Shown piece after piece: positions 22,786-34,253 of a stretch of 64,000 nt of DNA; within the stretch, counting starts at the first letter, position 1, and every line of letters starts with the position of its first letter. The position numbers and the translations under genes were made by a program. Source of the DNA: Cryptomeria japonica (lineage: Eukaryota > Streptophyta > Pinopsida > Cupressales > Cupressaceae); NCBI RefSeq assembly GCF_030272615.1, contig NC_081413.1, positions 22,384,501 through 22,448,500 of the forward strand, given 5' to 3'. Below the pieces are notes generated by a model. It saw nothing but the letters and a program-made list of their open reading frames with translations. It had not been told where the DNA came from and made no database searches.

Positions 22786-25068
22786 ATGAGGAGTAGTAGT
22801 CGTTGAAAGTCTAAGCGCAAAAGAAAAATTTCAAATAACCAAATTGAAGTGATAGAGAAAGAGATAGAGAATTTCATAGGAGGAGAAGACAAGGTATGTT
22901 AAATATTGCTAATGTTTCTTACAGTGAAGAGGAAATTGAATTTTAAAATGTGCCACAAGTTATTGAAAATGAAAATGTAGATTTTGAAAGTGAAAATTTT
23001 GAAAATGTTGAAAGTGATAATGAAAATGCTCAACATGTGGAAAATTTTGACATAGGAGGTGAAAATGTGGAAAACTTTGACATTGAAGGTGGAATTGCTC
23101 ATTTAAGTGAACCATATGTAACACCTAATTGCTTTAGAAATGAAGAGCCTCATGGTTGAAAGATAAATTCCAAATCCAAGACCTTCAAGAACCCCAAAAT
23201 GGTTATTTGAAATCGATGAGAATATCATTGCGAATCTTGAAGTCAAGAGGTCAACAAGAACTGTTCAGTTGTGGGCTACACAACTTTTAAACCAAAATTT
23301 TAGCAATAAGACATTGACCGAGCAATGCCAACTCTTTGTTCAATTTCTAAAGATGAGATCATTGCTAAACAAATTGAAGATTTGTATGAACAAGAAGATG
23401 GAGAGAAATTCTATTATTGCAAAAAATCTATTTGACGCTCTCAATTCTATTGGAAAGAATACCAAAGAAAGAGATAAGAGATCCACTAGAAGAGTGATTA
23501 CAACCTCCTTAGTAAGCCATCAATTGAGGAAGGCTCATCAAATAAGACAAACTTGTGTTGATTTTAATATAAACCATTAAGCTTTGGATAGAGCACCTGC
23601 ACGAAGACAAAGTCTTGACAATCCACTTCAACAAGATATATGGGCTTTTGGTGGGAGGCTTCCACTTGTTGATAGAAAGTTGACTGACAATGTGAAGGAG
23701 GAGATTCAACAATTTTGGCACTCTAATTTTAGAGTGTCGCCCAACGTAAAGGATGTTTCAAAATTAAGAATCGACAACCAAGACCACACACCACATCCCA
23801 AACATTTCTTGGAATCAAGCCAAACAATGTTGTACAATTTTTTTTGTGAATTACATCCAACTTTGTAAATATCACAAAGGGCCTTTGAATCTTTGAAACT
23901 ATTTTAATGTGTTCTCTTAAGATTCGCAATACTTGTTGTTGCAAGTACCATGTGGAGTTTTCAATGTACCATGAACTTTTATGTCATATTCGTTCTACGA
24001 TGCATACTAATGAGATGTTATAGGAGTGTGGTGCAATGCTATTTTCAAGATCATCAAGAGACTTGCAAGATCTATTTTATGCCCTAGAGATGATGGCTTC
24101 TATTTCTATAGAAATGATTGTTTGAATGAGAAGTGCTCAGAATGTGGTGGTTTGTCAAAGTTTGTTTCATGTTTTCATGAGGGCAGTGAACACGATTTTG
24201 GAAAGAATTATGTTGAGAAAAAAAGATATGAGACAGTGAAATATACTTTGAAGAGTGGAGGTGAAGGTTCTAGATGCGAATTAGTCTCAAGAGTAGTGAG
24301 TATTGCTGATTTTATTTTGGATTTTCAGGAAAATATTTTCTACAAGTATGCAAGGCACACCCATAGGTCTCCATGGTTGGACCAACTGTTCATGATGTGT
24401 AAGAACTCTTTCCTAATTGGCACTATTGTATTGGTGCTTGATTTTGCAGAGAACTATACATTGCAACCACAAAATGAGGTACAGTCTCAGTACTACAATT
24501 TAGTCCAGATTGCTATTTTTTTTCACATTACATATAGACATGCTCCTGATAGTACAAAAGAGGACATGAAGATAATCAAGGAGTATCATTTTTATATGAG
24601 TGTTGATAGATCACACTCCTCCGAGTATGTGCAACATTCTTTTGAGAATTTTTTTGAGTTCTTGCATGAGAAAGATATTACAATTGACCATCATATAATA
24701 TGGTCAGATAACTGTACGGGTCAATTCAAGAATGCCCGTATGTTTTATTGGTTGAGTAGAATGCATGTAGAGAGGCGTATACCTCATATCTGGTGTTTTT
24801 TTAAGGCAAGGCATGGGAAGGGAGAGCATGATGGAGCAAGTGCATGTTTGAAGAGAGCTCTAGTTAAGGAGAAATTGAGGATTTCAGGTGCAAATTTCTC
24901 TGATGCACGTTCTATTGTTGATTGGTGTAGTTCAACATTGTCACATGGACGTACTCTTGATTTAATAGTGACCAGATTCTTTTGGTTGGTTGAGGAGGGA
25001 ATGTTGGTAGGGTATGACCCCAAGCGTTCAATCGAGTGGGGGGGGGAAATAGGAGCATGCATAGGGTA
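22786..25068 (+). pseudogene. Gene B, module I copy: DDE-type transposase-like protein
   Basis: The start matches ATG-GGG-AGT of the other copies, but codon 7 is TGA. Order of parts: basic N-terminus (RKSKCKRK), an acidic Asn/Glu repeat region, a TPKWLFEID block, HTH-like ITTSLVSHQLRKAH, FGGRLP, SPNVKD, and a CCCKYHVE-type Cys/His motif. A CLNEKCSECGG knuckle (about 24119-24151) follows. The long frame 24026-25068 holds the probable catalytic core: Asp in LDFAENY, Asp in SDNCTGQFKN, Glu in HGKGEHDG. A stop at 23866, a one-base slip near 23910 and other stops break it. The 3' end is truncated near 25000 compared with copy III. From memory, animal and oomycete genomes hold similar uncharacterised proteins with HGKG-x-x-DG; I do not assign a superfamily. 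Confidence 0.65.
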
Positions 25069-25086
25069 ATAATGCCTAACTAGACA
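25000..25086. other. Module I/II junction filler
   Basis: About 90 bp of sequence, including a run of nine G, joins truncated gene B of module I to truncated gene A of module II. Neither gene family explains it. The arrangement suggests a deletion and end-joining event between neighbouring modules. Confidence 0.5.
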
Positions 25087-25397
25087 TGTCAGAGCTCAAG
25101 TTCGGATGTTTTCAATTTAACAACCAGTCTATTGATTTTAGACATATTTTTTCCTAACTGATTAGTTAATTTCTCTTGTGTTTTAGGTGTGCGGTCAAAA
25201 GGAGGAATTGGGGGTGTATCTTGTGGGTTTTTAGGAGGTGCATTTGGTTGTTCTTGTTGTGGATTAGAAGAATCTGGTTTTTGAAACAAAAAATGAAAAA
25301 ACCTAATCAAAGTTAATAAAATTAAATTCAAAATGTAAAACAAATTGAACAAACGGGAAAGAAAGAAAAAAATAAACAAAAATTAGCCTTGATCCAT
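25087..25397 (-). pseudogene. Gene A fragment, module II (5' end only)
   Basis: The ATG is at 25397. Exon 1 (25388-25397) is followed by GCTAAT instead of the GTTAGT donor of the other copies. Exon 2 starts at 25273 and here reads through the position where copies 0 and I have TAA (CAA CAA GAA). It is therefore the best witness of the N-terminus: Gln/Pro-rich, then an Ile/Leu/Lys helical stretch. Homology stops at about 25087. Confidence 0.7.
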
Positions 25398-26604
25398 AGT
25401 GTCTGGAGGATAAATCTAGCACCCCGTTCGCAGTTTAGGAGAGAAAATGAAGAAAAAACAAACTAAAAACGCATTATTCATAGGAAAATATGGCCCAGGT
25501 TTTTTTTTAAATCTTTTTTTGAAAGGCACCACATACACAATTCTTTTGGGATTATTAGCGCGTATGTGGTCAGTTTCCTAGAGGTAGCGCGCATGCGGGT
25601 ATGTGCAGGATCATGGTGTGCCAAAATAGGCCCTTAAGTGGCAATGAAATTTCTGAAAAATCAAAGTTATGCAACTTGACATAAAAATTTGAATAAGTTG
25701 TGAACATTATTTTTAAAATATGTAACAAGAGAATATATAGAAAATTGAATGTAGTTTCTAAGCTACTAGTTGTTTTTTGGGAAAAAAATCTCATTTGATG
25801 AAAATTTCAAATTTCAATGCAGTGGTACTAAAATTTTAGGAAAGAAAAAGAAGTAGACGTATGTCTGACCACCCTAATCACAATCAAATCATAATATTTT
25901 TAAAAAAAAATTATAATATAAGTATTAGACTCATGTTTGGATATGACACATATTTGTTTTTAATTTTTTATAAAGTAAATAATTATTTATGAATATTTTA
26001 CTACAACTTTTCAGAAATTTAGAAACTCCTACGTCTAACCACCTTAACTTGGTCAAAACCTTATGAAATTTAATTTTTTTAATTTTTTCCTATAGTAGAT
26101 GAAGCATAGGATGTGATGCATGTTTCGGATTCAAAAAATATTATACCATTTGAAAGTTATGAGTGTTTTTCAATCAGTCTATCAATCAGGACTATTGCAA
26201 GAATTCAATTAGAAAATAAATAATAATTATTTATTAAAGTTGAAATAAGATAAGCCTTATATTCTTGGAAATTTAGGAACGTCCTTAAAAAACCCTTTTC
26301 GTTTTATCAATTTTGGCTACAAAAAAGGTCGTCAGCCACCAGTGTAAAGTCTGGAAAATCAAGGAATACTGAAAAACACATTTTTTCAGTTGACTTTCCA
26401 TGCTTATCACTTACAAGCCAAATACCAAACCATTCCCGAGCTGAAATTTGAAATTTGAAAATTTCACTACAAAAATTGGATATCCGATTATATCGAATAT
26501 CTAATTTTAATAAGTAAATTATCTAACTAAATTTGCCCATAATTAATCTAATGTTTATTAATATATTAATATATTAATTTATAAATAAATTAGTATATGA
26601 TATT
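25398..26604. other. Module spacer II
   Basis: The sequence order is the same as spacer I (GTGTGCCAAAATAGGCCC near 25615, the paired CTGACCACC / CTAACCACC words, GATGTGATGCATGTTTC). It carries about 50 bp more than spacer I near 26185-26260, an insertion also present in spacer III at 58212-58285. Spacers II and III are therefore closer to each other. GGATATCCGATTATATCGAATATC lies near 26477. Confidence 0.7.
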
Positions 26605-26642
26605 AGGGAGAGGGAGAGGGAGAGGGGGGAGTGGGGGGGGGG

Positions 26643-26673
<31 letters not shown>

Positions 26674-26808
26674 GAGGAGAGAGAGATAGATGGAGAGATT
26701 AGGAGAGATGGATAGAGAGAGAATAGGGGAGATAGAGAGAGAGGAGAGGGAGAGAGAGATTAGGGTAGATAGAGAGAGAGATTAGGGGAGAGGGAGAGAG
26801 AGAGAGAT
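26605..26808. repeat. (GA)n tract opening satellite II
   Basis: Purine-only, with ATTAGGGGAGA-type interruptions, shorter than the tract of module I. It passes directly into ATTAAGACACCA, the same first satellite words as module I. Confidence 0.95.
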
Positions 26809-28323
26809 TAAGACACCACAGGACCCAAAGTGACCCAATATGGTGTCATAACGGGTCGTACGGTGTCCTAAGAGGTCATAAGGGTTCATGGGACACCATA
26901 TGACCCCTAAGGAAAACATACAACCCCTTATGACACCATATGGTGTCGTTAGGGGTCATATGGTGTCCACAGGCATCATATGGTATCCTAAGACACCATA
27001 TGATCCCTTCAGACACCAAATTGTGTCGTTATGGATCATATGGTGTCCTAAGGGGTCGTAGGATACAATATGACCCCTTAGGACACAATATGACCCAAAG
27101 CAACCCAATATGGTGTCATTAGAGGTCATATGGTGTCCTAAGGGGTCATATATGATGTCTTAAAGGGGTCATATGATACAATATGACCCACTAGGACACA
27201 ATATGACCCATAACAACCAAATATGGTGTCTTAAGGGGTCATACGGTATCGTAAGGGGTCGTAGGACACCATATGACCCCTATGGACACCATACGACCCC
27301 TTATGACACCATATGGTGTCGTTAGGGGTCATATGGTGTCCTGAAGGGTCGTAGGACAACATATGACCCATTAGGACACAATATGACCCAAAGTGACCCA
27401 ATATGGTGTCATTAGGGGTCATATGGTGCCCTAAGGGGTCATATGGTGTCCTAAGGGGTCATATGATGTCTTAAAGGGGACATATGACATAATATGACCC
27501 ATTAGGATACAATATGACCCATAACGACTAAATATGGTTTCTTAAGGGGTCATATGGTCTCCTAAGGGGTTGTAGGACACCATAGGACCCCTTATGACCC
27601 ATATGGTGTTGTTAAAGGTCACATGGTGTTCTAAGGGGTCATAGGACATCATATGGTGCCTTAGGAAACCATAGGGCACAAAGCAACCCAATATAGTGTC
27701 ATAACAATTTGTATGGTGTCCTAAGGGGTCATAAAGTTTAACGGGACACCATATGATCCCTAAGGAAAACATAAGACCCTTTATGACACTATATAGTGTT
27801 TTTAGGGGTCATATGGTATCCATAGGGGTCATATGGTGTCCTAGGACACCATAGGACCCCTTAAGACACCAAATTGTGTCGTTATGGGTCATATAGTGTC
27901 CTAACAGGTCGCAGGACACAATATGACCCTTTAGGACACAATATGGCCCAAAGCAACCCAATATACTGTCATTAGGGGTCATATGGTCTCCTAAGGGGTC
28001 ATAAGGGTTCATGGGACACCATATGACCCCGTAAGACACCAAATTGTGTCGTTTTGGGTCATATGGTGTCCTAAGGGGTCCTAGGACACAATATGACCTC
28101 TTAGGACATAATATGACCCAAAGCGACCTAATATGGTGTCTTTATGGGTCATATGGTGTCCTAAGGGGTCATATGATGTCTTAAAGGGGTTATATGACAC
28201 AATATGACCCATTAGGACATAATATGACCCATAACGACCAAATATGGTATCTTAAGGGGTCATATGGTGTCCTAAGGGGTCGTAGGACACCATAGGTCCC
28301 CTTACGACACCATATGGTGTCGT
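26809..28323. repeat. Satellite array II, left part
   Basis: Same inverted monomers as array I. From about 27440 onward the sequence is repeated near 37690, marking the left edge of the tandem duplication that carries the copia element. The array is split at 28323 by element A. Confidence 0.95.
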
Positions 28324-29850
28324 TGTTGGCATTATGTGATGCAATATAAGGACATAATGATATTTTATGTTGTCATTGATGTCAATATGTGATATGAAGT
28401 GAACCGGCATATGTGATATGTGAGAGGAGATAACCGATATATGTGTGAACCGATATATATGCCAAAGTGAAGTGGTGTATTTGCTCAAGGTGAACCAGCA
28501 TGTAGTTATGGGAACCGGCACATGGAAGCATTGTATGGCTACCAGTTGGTAGGTAGTTTCCATTTCAGGATTTTTGGTTGGAGTACCTCAACCTTTGTGA
28601 CTCAATTGGTGATCTTTATGTGATGAGTTAGCAGTATAACGGAGAACAGGTGGTGTTGCCACGTAAGCCCTATGTGCGTGAAGGATTTTGCATGAAGAAG
28701 ACTATTCCTATCTATCCCGGGAATGTACGAAGTTTGTCAAATGGTGATAACGCGTGATGGGTTATCAGCCACCATGAAATCGGTGGATAATGGACGATGG
28801 AGAATGTCTTGAGATCGAATCAACGGTCAGAATTGAACCACTTGAATTGCTTAACCTAACAGGTTTATGGTTTAGGGTTTTTGCTACCAACCTGTCTATT
28901 TCCTATAAGGCCGATGTTGTGTTTCTTTCTAAGTTTGTTGGCAAAAGTTGTGTGTGTGTATCCAAGGGAAGTGATACATGATTCTTGCCAGACCAAAGGA
29001 GAGAAGAGATACTTGCAAAGTGAATGTGCAAAAGGTGAAGAGGAGCCAAAACGGATCTGCATTAGAATTTGAGTGCTATTACCAAGTCATTGTAATTCCT
29101 ATTGATCTTTAACCACTTCAAAAGTTGTGAAATCCCTTAATAGGGTAGCCTTAACCGGCTTGATACAAATCCCTTAACATGGTAGCTTTAACCGACTTGA
29201 TTCAAATCCCTTAACAGGGTAACTCGAAGTTATTGAGTTCTGGGAAGCTATAGAGCTCTGGAGATCCTTTAACTATTGAGTTCTTGAAATCCTCTAACAA
29301 GGTAACCCTAACTGAGTTTAACACTTAACCGGGTATTGTAGCCATCCCTTAACCGGGTGATCCCTAACAGGATCGGTTCCTAGCAGAACCTATTGTAATG
29401 TCTTTAACTGGACAAGGCTCCTAATAGAGCGGACTTCTAAAGAGTTCAAAAAGCATCTTGTGGGTATTTATCCCCACCATGGTTTTTCCCAGTTGGGTTT
29501 CCATGTGAAAAATATGTGTGTCATGTGTGATGCTTTTATCTTGTGATTCTTTGTTATTTCCTATTGAACTAACTATTGTGAAGATTTGATGATAGTTTAC
29601 CTATTCATGCATGAGGGTGTAATGGTACTATAGTATTGAGCCAAGAGGAAAGCTTAGTGAGTAACCGGTTTATGATTGTTTTAGTTGTTCTAGGTCTTAC
29701 CGGTTGCACTCTATTTCAACCAGTGTCACTGCTTGCCAGTCACTTGGAGTATTTGCTGACAAACCAGTTTTGGATAGTATTTTGTCTGTACTGATTCACG
29801 CCCACCTCTCAGTACTAGTTTGGTACTAATCATTCATAATTTAGTTATCA
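28324..29850 (+). repeat. 5' LTR of element A
   Basis: TGTTGGCATTATG...TTATCA, 1527 bp. Inside are a telomere-like GGTTTAGGGTTTTT word near 28868-28881 and an array of CCCTTAAC-centred short repeats at about 29120-29400. It is shorter than the 1603-bp 3' LTR, partly because GAGCATATGATGG-type sequence near 29570 is missing. Short open frames in it are not genes. Confidence 0.9.
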
Positions 29851-29852
29851 AT

Positions 29853-29864
29853 TGGTATCAAAGC
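29853..29864 (+). other. Primer binding site, element A
   Basis: TGGTATCAAAGC begins two bases after the LTR end. It differs by one base from the initiator tRNA-Met site TGGTATCAGAGC, which is intact in element B. Confidence 0.9.
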
Positions 29865-29919
29865 ACTCTAGGTCCTCTGTGTTGTAAGCTTAACCGCTTG
29901 AGGTAAAGATCCCAGTCAA

Positions 29920-30810
29920 ATGATGAAGAGGGAAGGTCCAAAGTTTAAAAGGGAAAATTTTGGTATATGGAAAGATAGGATGAAGATATTCATCAGAAGC
30001 ATGGGTGCTCAACACTGGAGTTATGTTGAGAATGTCTATGTTGTCCCTACCGGTACTCTCACCGATGACCAAAAGAGAGAGATACAAGAAAATGGGCAAG
30101 TCATGGAAGCCCTCATTAGTTGTCTATCTAACATTGAGTTTATTGATGTTCCAAACAAGGTAAATCCCAAAGAGGTATGGGATGCTCTTGAAAATATCTA
30201 TGGTGGTGGTGAACATGTAAAACAGGCTAAGTAAGAAAGCCTAAGAGGGAAGTTTGAATATATGTAGATGGTTGAAGGTGAGACCATTCAGCTATATGGA
30301 ATAAGAATCAAAACGTTTGTTGGAGAAATCAAGAGTGCAAGTGGTAAAATAGAAGATTCCACTGTGGTAAGCAAAGTTCTAAGATCCCTGTTGCTGGTCA
30401 ATGCAATAAGGGTTTCTGCTATTCAAGAGCTGAGATCAATAGACAAGATGAAGGTATCCTTGGACTCCATCATAGCTAGCCTGATAGCCTATGAGTTAAA
30501 TAGTTTTGATGGTAGTGTTCAAAAGACTGAATTAGCGTTTAAAGCCTCTGCTTTACCATCGAGAAAAGGAAAAGAAGCTAGCACTAGTGGTGAACCTAGT
30601 CAGAGCAAATAAATGAATGATGAGGAGATTCTGATGGCATTTAAATCTCTCCTTGCCAGGAAGCTACCTAAAGGAACCAATAAATACAAAGGTAAGCTAC
30701 CTTTGAAATGCTTTTCTTGTAACCGGATAGGACATATTGCTATAAACTGTCCTAATGGCGATAACAAGGACAAACCAGAAAGGTTCAAGAAATTCAAAGG
30801 AGGAAACTAG
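29920..30810 (+). pseudogene. Copia gag, element A
   Basis: The ATG at 29920 opens MMKREGPKFKRENF. The FGIWKDRMKIFI stretch is the W-x-x-x-M signature of copia gag, followed by EVWDALENIYGG (UBN2 type). A CCHC zinc knuckle CFSCNRIGHIAINC lies at 30709-30750. In-frame stops are TAA 30232, TAG 30265, TAA 30610 and TAG 30808; element B has sense codons at the first three of these. Gag would form the particle that packages element RNA. Confidence 0.88.
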
Positions 30811-33800
30811 AGAAATTGTTTTGTGGCAGTTGATGAAGGTGTCACAGATGAGGAATTAGAAGATAAAGAGAATGAAGACATTGTGTTTGTTGTTGTAAAG
30901 GAACATGTGGTAGACAAGAAGGCTCCTGTCTCCCGGTTTGATAATTCCAATGAGTGGATCATTGACAGTGGTTGTTCTCACCATATGATAGGTGACCAGA
31001 GCAATTTTCTATCCTTGGAGGAGTATGATGGTGGTTTGGTTCGCTTTGGCAATGGTGCACCATGCATGGTCAAAGGAAGAGGGTCCATCTCTCTGAATGA
31101 AAAGAGTAGTGCTGACAATGTGTACTGGGTTGATGGTCTCAGACACAACCTTCTGAGTGTTGCCCAGCTGAATGACAGTGCCCTCACTCTAGAATTCAAG
31201 AATGGAGCTTGCAGAATCAAAGGAAAAGATGGTGAATTGGTGGCCACCGACATGCAGACCATAGGTAACCTATTTCATCTGAATGCAAATATAAGTACAT
31301 GTCTTATGGCTAATCTTGATGATAGCTAGATATGGCATAGGAGACTCTGCCATGTAAACTTTGATAACATTGTGAAGGCTAGTAAGATCAAGGTAGTTAG
31401 AGGGTTTCCGGTGCTAAGCAAATCAGATAATACCTTGTGCAGAGAGTGTCAATTGGGGAAAATGTCTTCCTCAACCTTTAAAGGTAAATCTTTCACTATT
31501 GACAACTTGCTTGATCTTGTGCATACTGATTTGTGTGGTCCTATGAAAACTAGAAGTGTGCAGGGTGATAGGTACTTTATGATTCTCACTGATGACTGCT
31601 CAAGAATGATGTGGGTCACATTCTTGAAAGACAAGTCTGAAACTTTTGTGAAATTCAAATCTTTCAGAGAATTAGTGGAGAAGGAAAGGGGTAAAAGGAT
31701 CAAGTGTATCAGAACTGATCAAGGAGGGGAATTCACTTCCGATGAATTCAAAAAGTACTATGAAGAATCTGGCATCAAAAGGCAATTGTCTGCCCCCCGG
31801 ACTCCACAGTAGAATGGCCTAGTAGAGAGGAAGAACCGAACTGTGGTTGAAGTAGCTAGAACCATGTTGATTCAAGGAAAGGTGGCTCACACGTTTTGGA
31901 GAGAAGTGGTGAGCACTGCAGTCTACACATTGAACCGGGTACTCATCAAGAAAGGTAAGGACAAAACTCCTTATGAGTATTGGACCAGTAAGACACCTGT
32001 GGTTAGCTACTTTAGGTTATTTGGTAGCAAATGTTACATCAAGAGGAGTGAACATCAGGGCAAATTTGAAGCTAAATGTGATGAGGGAATATTCCTAAGA
32101 TATTCCACCAAGAGTAAAGCTTTCAAGTGTTTCAACAATACGACACAGAGAATTATGGAAAGTATCAATGCAAGAGTTGATGAATCCTCTGAGAAAACTG
32201 AGGAAATCGGTAGTGAGCAAGCTGTAAATGAACCAGTTGAAACCTTCTAGGAACTAATTGTCAGTCAACCAAGTACCAGTAACAGTGTTCCTAAACTGGT
32301 GAATGCTGATGCTGATGAAGATGAGGATGAAGAGGAAAAGCAAGAAGAACCTATCAAGACCATTACTCTGTATATCAAGCTGAATCACTATCCTAAGAAA
32401 ATCATAGGAGAGAAGGATGCAAGAATCCTTACAAGAAGAAAGGTTAGAGAAAACTCATGTATGATCTCTGAATTTGAGCCAAAATCATTCAAAGAGGCTC
32501 ATAAAGATGGAGACTGGATCAAGCCAAAGGAGGAGGAACTTGGCCAGATAGAGAAAAATAGTACATGGTCCTTGGTACCCATACCAGGGCATAAAAATGT
32601 CATTGACACCAAATGGGTGTGAAGAAACAAGCTGAATGAGGATGGCACAGTGATTAGGAACAAATCTAGATTGGTGTGCAAAGGATATGCTCAAGAAGAA
32701 GGAGAAGACTATGGAGAAATCTTTGCTCCTGTAGCCAGATTGGAAGGAGTTCGTATGCTTCTTGCATATGCAGCTTTTAAATAGTTCAAAGTATATCAAA
32801 TGGATGTAAAATTTGCATTCCTAAATGGTGTACTTGAAGAGGAGGTGTATATAGAGCATCCATATGGGTTTTCCCTTTCTAAAGATAGTGATATGGTGTG
32901 CAGGCTACATAAAGCCTTATATGGTCTAAAGCAAGCACCTAGGGCATGGTATGAGTGCCTACATTCCCATCTTGTGAAGATTGGATTTGAGAGAACAAGT
33001 GAAGATAGCAATATCTACTTTAAGTCTGAAGGAGATTAGATCCTGATCTGTGAGGTTTTTGTTGATGATATTATCTTTGGTGGAGATGACAAGATGAGTC
33101 ATGAGTTTTCTGATGAGATGAAGAAAGAGTTTGAGATGTCACTCATAGGGGAGATTAAGTTCTTCATTGGACTATAGATCTAGCAGATGAAAAATGGAAT
33201 CTTTATCACTTATTCCAAATATGTCAAAGAGGTGTTGAAGACCTTTGGCATGGAAGATAGCAAACCGGTTGGTACACCGATGGTGACTAGTTGCAAATTG
33301 ACAAAAGAGGATGATTCCGCACTAGTTGATGAGAAGGAATTTCGATTAATGATTGGTAAGTTCCATTATGTAGTGCACAGCAGACCAGATATTGCACATG
33401 CAGCCAACATTACTGCAAGGTTCCAGAAAAGTCGAAGAGAATCCCACTTGGTTGTAGTCAAGCGGATTCTTAGGTATCTGAAGGGAATAGTTGACTATGG
33501 ATTATGGTACCCATACAGCAATGATTTCATTATGAAAGTATTCACAGACGCTGATTGGACAGGTAATGTGGATGACCGAAAAAGCACAACCGGTGGTGCA
33601 TTCTTTCTCAGTGGCAGACTGGTCTCATGGATGAGTAAAAAGTAGAGTTGTATCTCTCAGTCTATAGCAGAAGCAGAGTATGTTACATCTTTCATGAACT
33701 GCACTCAGACAATCTAGATGAAGCATGATTTAAATGGCTTCAAAATCCCTATATTTGAACCGGTAAGTATATTTTGTGATAACACAAGTGCTATCAATAT

Positions 33801-34011
33801 CTCAAAGAATCCGGTTTTACATTCTAGAACCAAGCATTTTGAGCTTAAGTGTCATTTCTTGAGGGAAAAGGTTCAGAATAAAGAGATTGCACTGGAACAT
33901 GTTTCCAGTAAGGAGTAGTTAGCACACATATTCACCAAGCCTCTCCCAAAGACTACATTTGTGTACTTAAGAGGTGAATTGGGGGTACTGCCCCTTTAGG
34001 AGGTGAACTAA
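30811..34011 (+). pseudogene. Copia pol (protease, integrase, RT, RNase H), element A
   Basis: Same frame as gag. Protease: WIIDSGCSHHM near 30957 (D-S-G intact). Integrase zinc region: WHRRLCH and CRECQLGK. Integrase core: HTDLCGP, RTDQGGEF and VERKN supply D, D and E, with TAG at 31810 replacing a Gln in the PQQNG motif. RT: DVKFAFLNG and the VFVDDIIFGG catalytic motif. RNase H: TDADW, AEAEY and DNTSAI. The final TAA is at 34009. Twelve internal stops break pol (TAG at 31327, 31810, 32248, 32782, 33037, 33175, 33181, 33643, 33715, 33916 and 33997; TGA at 32620). No frameshift is needed. Confidence 0.9.
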
Positions 34012-34241
34012 AAGTATTTGTTCCACATCAGTCAGGTATTGCATAGTCAAATTTTTGTTGATTGATGTGTTGAAGGATGCTACTCCTTAGGGGGAGTAGC
34101 ATAATGGAGCAGGGATGCTTGTGCCTCCACTTTGGCATTGTTTTCAAAGGGGGAGAAGGAGTGAAGCGGAAAAGATATCTGTAGAAAATGGGGGAGAAGA
34201 TGTGAAGCGGAGAGATATCTTTGTATATTGCCATCAATGCC

Positions 34242-34252
34242 AAAGGGGGGGA
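34242..34252 (+). other. Polypurine tract, element A
   Basis: AAAGGGGGGGA lies one base before the 3' LTR, in the wider context CCATCAATGCCAAAGGGG. Elements B and C share this context. Confidence 0.85.
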
Positions 34253-34253
34253 T

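Noticed and set aside
28790-29072. Short open frames repeated in each copia LTR (also 34721, 45663, 51592)
   Set aside because: They overlap on both strands inside LTRs, have no domain and are not maintained between copies.
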